From: an uncultured Lachnospiraceae bacterium
GTDB taxonomy: Bacteria; Bacillota; Clostridia; Lachnospirales; Lachnospiraceae
DNA length: 17,865 bases
Direction: 5' to 3'
Assembly: GCA_946183625.1 (NCBI GenBank)
Contig: CAMHCL010000024.1
Coordinates: 1-17,865, forward strand
Below the pieces are notes generated by a model. That model was given only the letters and a program-made list of their open reading frames with translations, was not told where the DNA came from and ran no database searches. Made by a program: the position numbers and the translations under genes. How positions within the stretch are numbered: position 1 is the first letter of the stretch; every line of letters begins with the position of its first letter. Positions 1 through 6,558 of this stretch are shown here, piece by piece.

Positions 1-1
1 T

Positions 2-3000
2 AAGAATGAGTTTACTTTTGAAGCTGAAAGTAATTATGGTATCCCAATGGATCCATCGGTTACTTTTAAGGTATATTATGATACCAAGGTCCCTGTAATT
101 CATGATGATCAGATAGAAGTATCTCAGGATGATTTTACAACTACTTGTGATCCTACAGAGTGTTCTTCGACAAAGGATACAAAGGTCAAGGTAACAATAG
201 ATGATTTAGAAGATGCTTCTTATAATAGTGGCATTGATCCTGCAAAGGTATCCTTCGTATTTGGATCTGATACCATCGCATATGATAGTTATGATGATAC
301 AACCGGAGAGTTTGTATTTATAATTCCGGCAGACTCAGATAATAATGGCCAGGAAGTGGTTGCCACAATTAATGCAGAGGATAATGCAGGTAATAAGGCC
401 GCAGAAAAAACAGTTACTTTCAAGTTCTTTGAAGAAGAGGCCGAAATCGCGTTAAAGGTTAATAATACTAATCCTCCAAAGGATAATGAATTTATAGTTT
501 GGTCTGATGCAACTGTAGCTAATCATGATGTTGTATTTTCATATACTGTAAAGTCAGAAGTTCCATTAAAGGAAGCTAAATTGACATACGATACCAGCAA
601 TGGACCTGTAAATGTTGATTTTTCGAGTGGACTGACACCAGCACCGCAACCAGATGCTGATGGAAAGTACGTGTATACTCTTAATGATGCTTCATTAAGT
701 AATGGGCTGAGCTCATTTATAATTAATAAAGCAACATTAACAGTAAAAAATGATAATGATTACACTTCAACACCACATGAAACAGGTATTATAAATGTTG
801 ATGTTGAGAGTCCGACAGACATAAATGTTGATGGTATAGATTCTGATTGGCATAAGACTAAGGTTTTGTTTTTTACAGCAAAAGATAATACCGGTGTTTC
901 ATCTGCTATAAGGAGATATACTGTAACTACATCTAATTGTATGGATGAGTCTGAGAACAAGACAATAAAGCTGCTTCCTGATGAAGATATTACAAAAGAT
1001 TATAAGACAGCATTTACTGTTCCAGAATCAAAGGATGCTAATGGTACTAAGATCAGCGTTAATGTAATTGACAATGCAAAGAATGAACCACTGGCATATT
1101 CGGATTTTGTTATAAAGGTAGATCAAACAGATCCTAAGACTTCTTTAAAGATTGATAGCGAGGACGCATCGGCTGCTAAAGGATCATATAGAAGTAAAGA
1201 TCCGAGGATAACATTTACAGGATCTGATGTACCAAGTGGAATCAGAACTAAGGATGCCGATGGAAATGAAGGTGTAGTTCTTACTATTACACACGGTTCT
1301 GAGAAGAAGGAAGTTAAGTCTGATACAATTTCAGGTAATACAGCAAATGGTCATACGCTTACAGAAATATTAGGAACAGAAGCATTATCAGGTAAATACA
1401 CAGTTGAGCTTTCTGTTGCAGATAGAGCTGTAGAAGATGGCGGAAACAAGAAGATAGTTTCCACAAGCTTTATTATGGATCAGCTTAAGCCTGTTGTGAA
1501 GATTAACAGAAAAACTGCTCCTACAAAGGGCATATCTGGATACTTTAATTCAAATGTCAAGCTGGAAATCACGGTTGAGGATGATAATATTCCAAAGGAT
1601 ACAGCACTGGTTGTAAAGGATAATGGAAGTGTTCTCAAGCCATCCTGGAGCAAGAGCGGAAATGTATGGAAAACAACCATTACAGTAACTGATGATGGAA
1701 AGCATACAATATCAGCTGAAGCAACTGATTTATCTAAGAATAAGGGCAAGGATACAAATATATTTACCATTGACAGAATGGACCCTGTTCTGATTACAAA
1801 TTTAAATGGTTTTGAATATGATGGAATGGATGATTATATTACAGGATCAGGTATTGTAGGAGTAACAGTAGAAGACTTTACTGAAGACGGAGATGACATG
1901 GAAGTAACCATAGAGCGTTACGATCCTGTCACAGGCATGAAGGAAACAGAGATTAGAAATATCAAGAAATCCGGAGGCTCATATCCTACAATTGATTGTA
2001 CTGAAAATGGTACTTATGAGATTATCTTTGTAGCAACAGATAAATGTGGTAATGCTGCAGAAAAGTCTATTGGATTTACAGTAGATAATGTTGCACCAAA
2101 GAATAATATGTTCATTACAACTGCAAAGCCGGCTAAGTTTACTAAGTATCAGAATGCATATAGTAATAAGGTTGGTGTCTTCGGTGATGACAAAGAGGCT
2201 TATTCATATGGTCAGTATTATGCAAATAGTGTAAGTGTTGATCTGCAGGTTGCTGATTACAACATCGATTCTATAACAGTAACTGATAATGGAAGCGCAC
2301 TTAGTCCATCCTGGAGCTACAGCAATGGTGTTAATAGTGCAACTATTTCAATTAGTTCTGAAGGATATCATGAGCTTAAGATTAAATCTGTAGATAAGTC
2401 TGGAAATGTTACAGATGATAGCGGCGCTTCTCAGAAGCTTGAGTTTATCATTGATAAGACAGCTCCGGTAATATCACTTTCACTGAATAACGCTGGTTAC
2501 TCAGATGGATCAGGTGTCAGATATCTTACATATGATGGAAGCGTAGAAGTATATGTATCAGATACAAATAAGGATTCTGATGATCTGACAAGAGTTGTTC
2601 TTATGACACCTCCTGGAAGTGGTCAGTCATCTGACACAGATAAGGTTGGAGAGGGAGCACATGCCTTTACAACTGAGGCTGATTACGAAATTCATTATGT
2701 AGCAGTAGATAGAGCCGGAAATAGAAGTGCTGAAAGAGTTGTTACCTTCAGAGTTGATAAGACAGCTCCACAGCTTACAATATCAAGTTCTGCAGGTGGT
2801 GGAACAGCTACAAATGCAGTAACTGTAACCTTCAGTATGAATGAAGCTTTCTACAACGATATTAGATCCGGTGAGATTAAGGTCTACAAGAAGATTGATG
2901 GACAGGGTGAGAGCTTACTTGAAACAATAGAGTTCAAACCACGTTCTGCTAGTGATAGTTTAAGTAAGACCTATGCTGATGATCGTGAATACAGATTTGA

Positions 3001-3961
3001 ATTTACCGCGCAGGATATGGCAGGAAATGTAGCTACACCTGCACAGCATACATTTATCCTTGATGGAACAGCTCCTGTAATCACACTTAGTGGCGTTAAG
3101 AATTATGATATAACTGACAAGAATGTATCACTTGGTGTAACTGTAGATGAGGCATTCTATACAACAAATAACGTAGTTCTTAAGGGAACCAGAGAGGATA
3201 TAGATGGTAAGGTTGAAAACCTGAAGTTCGATGATGTGTCATTTAACAGAGGCAAGCTTACTAACTTTGAGAAGATATTCAAAGAAGATGGTATCTATGA
3301 TATAGATATTACTTCAACTGATAAAGCAGGTAACAAGGATTCCAAGAGTGTTCATTTCACGATTGATACTAAGGCTCCTGAAATTGGAGATCTGTCAAAG
3401 TATGACGGAACAGTAATTAATAAGTTTGAATGGAATGAGAATCTTGAAGAGCTTATTAGAGATCTGACAGTATGTGAAGTAACTATTTACCTTGATGGTG
3501 TTGAGTATGATGGTATGTCTGATATTGAGGATGGTACTCACGTGCTCAAGATAGTTGCAACTGATGAAATGGATCATACAACTACTAAGGAATACACATT
3601 CCTGCTTGATACTAAGGGACCTAACATCATAGTAAGTGGTGTTGAAGAAGGACAGAAGCTGATTGAGTCAACAGATGTATCTGTATCAGTACAGTTGGAT
3701 GAGGATACTCTTGATAACGTTCAGTTAAATGGACAGGCTATAGATCTGGCTGATAATGAAGCTAAGTTCACCGTCAGCAAGAAGGGATCCTACACATTAA
3801 CAGCTACAGCACATGATGAGGCGGGCAACGATAGTTCTATCGAAATGCACTTCAATTATCGTGGCAAGTTTAATTGGATACCTCTTCTGATAATAGGTGG
3901 AGGAGTTCTTCTGATAGCATTAATCTTACTGCTACTTCTTAGAAGGAGAAAAGAAAGTTAA
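2..3961 (+). CDS. Large Ig-like-repeat surface protein, C-terminal membrane anchor (5' end outside window)
   Basis: The reading frame is open from base 2, so the true start lies to the left; 1319 residues are visible. They form about ten modules of roughly 80-120 residues. Each ends in a strand like D-G-x-Y-x-I with D-x-A/S-G-N, followed by a linker of the type I-D-K-T-A-P-V-I. Linkers are near nt 80, 800, 1121, 1478, 1772, 2084, 2453, 2756, 3062, 3365 and 3608. This pattern is typical of bacterial Ig-like (beta-sandwich) repeats of secreted proteins. A single hydrophobic helix (about nt 3875-3940) is followed by the basic tail RRRKES, so the repeats should face outward with a few residues in the cytoplasm. 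I see no LPXTG sortase motif. Role: probably adhesion, matrix or cell-wall interaction, or a spacer stalk for an N-terminal domain outside the window; this is inference. The protein is rich in Asp, Asn, Lys and Thr and poor in Cys. The HAD gene starts directly after its stop. Confidence 0.85.
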   Translation, partial: KNEFTFEAESNYGIPMDPSVTFKVYYDTKVPVIHDDQIEVSQDDFTTTCDPTECSSTKDTKVKVTIDDLEDASYNSGIDPAKVSFVFGSDTIAYDSYDDTTGEFVFIIPADSDNNGQEVVATINAEDNAGNKAAEKTVTFKFFEEEAEIALKVNNTNPPKDNEFIVWSDATVANHDVVFSYTVKSEVPLKEAKLTYDTSNGPVNVDFSSGLTPAPQPDADGKYVYTLNDASLSNGLSSFIINKATLTVKNDNDYTSTPHETGIINVDVESPTDINVDGIDSDWHKTKVLFFTAKDNTGVSSAIRRYTVTTSNCMDESENKTIKLLPDEDITKDYKTAFTVPESKDANGTKISVNVIDNAKNEPLAYSDFVIKVDQTDPKTSLKIDSEDASAAKGSYRSKDPRITFTGSDVPSGIRTKDADGNEGVVLTITHGSEKKEVKSDTISGNTANGHTLTEILGTEALSGKYTVELSVADRAVEDGGNKKIVSTSFIMDQLKPVVKINRKTAPTKGISGYFNSNVKLEITVEDDNIPKDTALVVKDNGSVLKPSWSKSGNVWKTTITVTDDGKHTISAEATDLSKNKGKDTNIFTIDRMDPVLITNLNGFEYDGMDDYITGSGIVGVTVEDFTEDGDDMEVTIERYDPVTGMKETEIRNIKKSGGSYPTIDCTENGTYEIIFVATDKCGNAAEKSIGFTVDNVAPKNNMFITTAKPAKFTKYQNAYSNKVGVFGDDKEAYSYGQYYANSVSVDLQVADYNIDSITVTDNGSALSPSWSYSNGVNSATISISSEGYHELKIKSVDKSGNVTDDSGASQKLEFIIDKTAPVISLSLNNAGYSDGSGVRYLTYDGSVEVYVSDTNKDSDDLTRVVLMTPPGSGQSSDTDKVGEGAHAFTTEADYEIHYVAVDRAGNRSAERVVTFRVDKTAPQLTISSSAGGGTATNAVTVTFSMNEAFYNDIRSGEIKVYKKIDGQGESLLETIEFKPRSASDSLSKTYADDREYRFEFTAQDMAGNVATPAQHTFILDGTAPVITLSGVKNYDITDKNVSLGVTVDEAFYTTNNVVLKGTREDIDGKVENLKFDDVSFNRGKLTNFEKIFKEDGIYDIDITSTDKAGNKDSKSVHFTIDTKAPEIGDLSKYDGTVINKFEWNENLEELIRDLTVCEVTIYLDGVEYDGMSDIEDGTHVLKIVATDEMDHTTTKEYTFLLDTKGPNIIVSGVEEGQKLIESTDVSVSVQLDEDTLDNVQLNGQAIDLADNEAKFTVSKKGSYTLTATAHDEAGNDSSIEMHFNYRGKFNWIPLLIIGGGVLLIALILLLLLRRRKES
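80..3640 (+). repeat. Array of diverged Ig-like modules
   Basis: The protein-level repeat recurs about every 240-370 bases. From nt 2084 onward the spacing between linker aspartates is 369, 303, 306, 303 and 243 bases. The first visible module (linker at nt 80 to linker at about 800) is much longer and may contain two modules or a different domain. DNA similarity between copies is low except at 1619-1651 and 2285-2317. Those two share 27 of 33 bases and encode DNGS-x-L-x-PSWS in both copies. The copies are therefore old, not a recent tandem expansion. Confidence 0.75.
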
Positions 3962-4612
3962 ATGTATAAAGGTATAGCTTTTGACATGGATGGAGTAATA
4001 CTCGATTCTGAAAAGATATATCGAAAGTATGAGTATGAGGCAGCTCGACACTTCGGGCTGCCTCTTGACAAAGTTGAGGATTTCTGCAATCTGATCGCAG
4101 GCGGCAACAAGAAGGCCAATGCCATAACTTTTGATAATTTTTTCAAGTCAGGAATTGATTATTATGATTATAGAGCAATAGTAACTGCCGGAGTAGAAGG
4201 TCATGCTGAGGAGCATGGATATGAACTTAAGCCGGGAGTGAAGGAATTGCTGGAGTTTTTGAAGGAGAAGGGGATCAAGATCGCTCTTGCAACTTCTACA
4301 GAAAAGAAAAGAGCCATGAAGTTCCTGGAACCACATGGAGTGCTGGAATACTTCGATAAGCTTATATACGGAGATATGATCACCAGGGGCAAGCCGGAAC
4401 CAGATATATATCTGACCGCATGCAGAGAACTGGGTCTGGATCCATCAGAGGTTATTGGCGTAGAAGATTCTAAAAACGGCGTAATCTCGTCCCACAAAGC
4501 AGGACTAATTACTGTTCTGGTGAAGGACCTGATCCCGGTAGATGATGTAATAAAAGAAAATGCTGATTACATCTATGACAACATAATCAGCATTAAGGAT
4601 CTATTCAATTAG
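3962..4612 (+). CDS. HAD-superfamily hydrolase, beta-phosphoglucomutase-like (subfamily IA)
   Basis: 216 residues, the usual size for this family. All four HAD motifs are present. Motif I is DMDGVILD, with nucleophile Asp8 and acid/base Asp10. Motif II is LATST, with Thr111. Motif III is GKPEPDIY, with Lys144. Motif IV is GVEDSKNG, with Glu168-Asp169. The helical cap between residues about 15 and 90 is the type seen in beta-phosphoglucomutase and phosphoglycolate-phosphatase relatives. Expected role: cytoplasmic Mg-dependent phosphatase or hexose-phosphate mutase; the substrate cannot be read from the sequence. The ATG abuts the TAA of the surface-protein gene (TAAATG). An AAGGAG at 3943-3948, 13 bases upstream inside that gene, is a rather distant ribosome binding site, so translational coupling is likely. 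The 3' end contains an inverted repeat that probably serves as terminator for the opposing gene. Confidence 0.9.
   Translation: MYKGIAFDMDGVILDSEKIYRKYEYEAARHFGLPLDKVEDFCNLIAGGNKKANAITFDNFFKSGIDYYDYRAIVTAGVEGHAEEHGYELKPGVKELLEFLKEKGIKIALATSTEKKRAMKFLEPHGVLEYFDKLIYGDMITRGKPEPDIYLTACRELGLDPSEVIGVEDSKNGVISSHKAGLITVLVKDLIPVDDVIKENADYIYDNIISIKDLFN
4551..4594 (-). terminator. Candidate intrinsic terminator of the minus-strand regulator, inside the HAD gene
   Basis: A perfect 11-base inverted repeat, AATGCTGATTA (4559-4569) and TAATCAGCATT (4584-4594), flanks a 14-base loop. Read on the minus strand, the stem is followed at once by TTCTTTTA (complement of 4551-4558), a U-rich tail fit for Rho-independent termination. 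It begins 42 bases past the regulator's stop codon. On the plus strand there is no U-run directly after the stem, so it does not look like a terminator for the HAD gene. The stem has only three G-C pairs and the loop is large, so it may be weak, or the match may be chance within coding DNA. Confidence 0.45.
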
Positions 4613-4635
4613 ATTTTAATTTATATAGTCATGGA

Positions 4636-6378
4636 TTATTTGGATAATACAGACATATCCAGTTTCTCTATGGCTGCAACCATCTTTGGATGATTAATTA
4701 TAAATTGTATTGCAGGGGATGTGTTTTTGGAAACAATGACACATTTCCCCTTTGATATCAGAATCTGGATATTCCTGAAAAGGGTATCCTTTTTTTCTGT
4801 CAGGTGATAATTCTCATGCTCCTCAGCGAAGGCTCTTGTGGATTCCATGTGCTGTAAGTACTCTTCATATCTGTAATGAATGTTTTTATCCAGGAAGAGA
4901 CCTGAAATTGACAGCGACATAGGATATTTTTTAAATTCTTCCTCACTGATGATAGGAACAACACATTCTACATCGAATTTCTTAAGCAGATTGATTACGC
5001 GGTTTTTCTCGCTGGTCATATATCTCCTTATAAGGTCCCTCTCAGCCATACTTAGCTCTGAATGGGACAATATCTTATCCAGAAGATCATTATCAATCGT
5101 ATATAAAGGCAGAGATGAACGTATTGCCTTTAGGTTACCCTCTGCAGTTATGCTTCTAAGCTTTCTGCGATATTCGGACTTACGATTTGAATTATAAATC
5201 TCCATCAGAGGCTTAGCTTTAGAAAGCATATCCTTTGCCCGCATATTATAATATTCAAGTTCACTCTTTTTGGTAGTGTAATAATATTGACCGTGCTCGT
5301 GGAAACCGGATATTGCTTCGCCTGAAACAGCTGCTGCATTGGAAAACTTCAGCATAGTATTGAATACAGTTCCCTGGATTTTATCAAAGTAATATGGCTC
5401 CAGCTGGCCGGTCATGTACATAGGTATATACATTTCCAAAGCTAGAAGCATCTCATTTATTGGCCTGTCCACATTATGTATTATCTGAAGTGTATAGCCC
5501 TTCTTTAAGAGCGCGGCCATACCATATATCCATTTTCTGGAAAATAGTACATCCTGGCTCATAGCCTCTATAGGCATGTCGGAGTACATGACTACCTTGT
5601 CCACTCCTTTGGACATAGCTGTGGTTTTTAGAAACAGGAGTTCACAGTCTTTGAATTCTTCTATCCCCATGAACATCTTCGATGTCTGGATATGGATAGG
5701 AGCAGTAGGAACTTTCATGGTGTCAAAATGTATGCTCCTGATATAGTCTTCCAGATTAAATGAATCGAGATTCTTCAGGAATGATGAAAACTCAGAATCA
5801 TAGGATGACTTATCAGAATTATTCATCCAGAGTATCAGCTGTTCTTCTATCTGCTTCTCGGACTGAAGGCTGCTCTGAGGAACATTTATCAACTCAGCAA
5901 GTTCCAGAGTATTATCTTCCTCTATTACTATATCAGTAACATATTTGGCAACATTAGTGATAACACTGTCTATATTTGAAAATTTTCTTTCCCCGGAACG
6001 GACCTTCGACAGGAAAGAAGGATCGTAATTCAGATATTGTGCCAATGTCTTGTTCTGTATATGAAATTCCGTCATAAGGGTATCAAGCTTCTCAACTATG
6101 AGAGCCATATCCTCATCCCCAAGATCTGCATGAATGGCTTTTATAAGAATATCCTTCAATTCCTGGACAGAGTACCAGTCTTTCCTTCCAGAATCTTCAG
6201 CGGCTTTAATAAGTCCATTTATGAGCATATCTACCTGCTTGCTGTCTACTGGTGGTATACGATTTCCTGTTCTATATCTGCTAAGTGATGCATTTGACAG
6301 ACCACAGTAATCAGCAATTTGTTTTGAGTTATACTCCAGATCCATGATCAGGGTGTTTAATGTGTCAGCGAAATACAT
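4636..6378 (-). CDS. Multi-HTH (Cro/C1-type) transcriptional regulator with uncharacterised C-terminal region
   Basis: 580 residues. Residues about 18-42 (SKQIADYCGLSNASLSRYR and on) form a clear XRE-type helix-turn-helix. Residues about 109-133 (NKTLAQYLNYDPSFLSKVRS) form a second, and 157-181 (LAELINVPQSSL) may be a degenerate third. The remaining 390 residues show no membrane segment or catalytic motif I can name. They contain the segments IHNVDRPINEM (300-310), MYIPMYMTGQLEPYYF (316-331) and, near the C-terminus, SKNTSPAIQFIINHPK. I recall similar proteins as unnamed XRE-family regulators in Lachnospiraceae; this is memory only. A likely role is a cytoplasmic DNA-binding regulator whose C-terminal half senses a ligand or mediates oligomerisation. 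The start is supported by AAAGGA upstream on the minus strand (about 6386-6391). The gene is divergent from secDF and convergent with the HAD gene; its targets are unknown. Confidence 0.8.
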   Translation of the reverse strand: MYFADTLNTLIMDLEYNSKQIADYCGLSNASLSRYRTGNRIPPVDSKQVDMLINGLIKAAEDSGRKDWYSVQELKDILIKAIHADLGDEDMALIVEKLDTLMTEFHIQNKTLAQYLNYDPSFLSKVRSGERKFSNIDSVITNVAKYVTDIVIEEDNTLELAELINVPQSSLQSEKQIEEQLILWMNNSDKSSYDSEFSSFLKNLDSFNLEDYIRSIHFDTMKVPTAPIHIQTSKMFMGIEEFKDCELLFLKTTAMSKGVDKVVMYSDMPIEAMSQDVLFSRKWIYGMAALLKKGYTLQIIHNVDRPINEMLLALEMYIPMYMTGQLEPYYFDKIQGTVFNTMLKFSNAAAVSGEAISGFHEHGQYYYTTKKSELEYYNMRAKDMLSKAKPLMEIYNSNRKSEYRRKLRSITAEGNLKAIRSSLPLYTIDNDLLDKILSHSELSMAERDLIRRYMTSEKNRVINLLKKFDVECVVPIISEEEFKKYPMSLSISGLFLDKNIHYRYEEYLQHMESTRAFAEEHENYHLTEKKDTLFRNIQILISKGKCVIVSKNTSPAIQFIINHPKMVAAIEKLDMSVLSK

Positions 6379-6382
6379 GTAT
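6373..6382. other. 10-base perfect palindrome over the regulator start codon
   Basis: ATACATGTAT at 6373-6382 is a perfect palindrome that includes the regulator's ATG (minus strand, 6376-6378). It could be a half-buried operator for autoregulation, but ATG-containing palindromes in AT-rich DNA also arise by chance. Confidence 0.2.
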
Positions 6383-6442
6383 TAGTCCTTTCCTTCTGTG
6401 AGTATTTAGGATCGATGTATCATTATTTATTCTATAAGCTGT

Positions 6443-6451
6443 ATTTTAACA
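6443..6451 (-). promoter_or_regulatory. Possible extended -10 promoter for the HTH regulator
   Basis: Read on the minus strand, 6451-6443 is TGTTAAAAT, an extended -10 (TGn plus TAAAAT, 5 of 6 to consensus) about 65 bases upstream of the regulator start. I see no convincing -35 at 16-18 bases. The region is AT-rich, so false positives are likely. Confidence 0.25.
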
Positions 6452-6493
6452 TAAAATTCATTGATATTGTACATATATAATTTATAAAAACTC

Positions 6494-6522
6494 TTTAAAA
6501 TAAGGAATTGCTATGATATAAT
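6494..6522 (+). promoter_or_regulatory. SigA-type promoter of secDF with extended -10
   Basis: A perfect -10 hexamer TATAAT lies at 6517-6522, preceded by TGA to give TGATATAAT. A TTTAAA (4 of 6 to TTGACA) lies at 6494-6499 with the ideal 17-base spacer. Transcription would begin near 6529, leaving a leader of about 30 bases with the AGAGGAG ribosome binding site at 6545-6551. That leader is too short for a riboswitch. It is the best promoter I can see in the window and would drive secDF and possibly the downstream series. Confidence 0.65.
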
Positions 6523-6558
6523 TATGCGGTTAATAAGTATTTTTAGAGGAGAACTAAA

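Noticed and set aside
3842..3958. Sortase (LPXTG-like) anchor at the C-terminus of the Ig-like protein
   Set aside because: The residues before the membrane helix (NYRGKFNWIP) contain no LPXTG-like motif; simple membrane anchoring fits better.
6379..6558. Search for the small SCIFF peptide gene and its maturase often found near secD/secF in clostridia
   Set aside because: No cysteine-rich small frame is present in the 180 bases upstream of secDF, and the neighbouring gene is a regulator, not a radical SAM enzyme.
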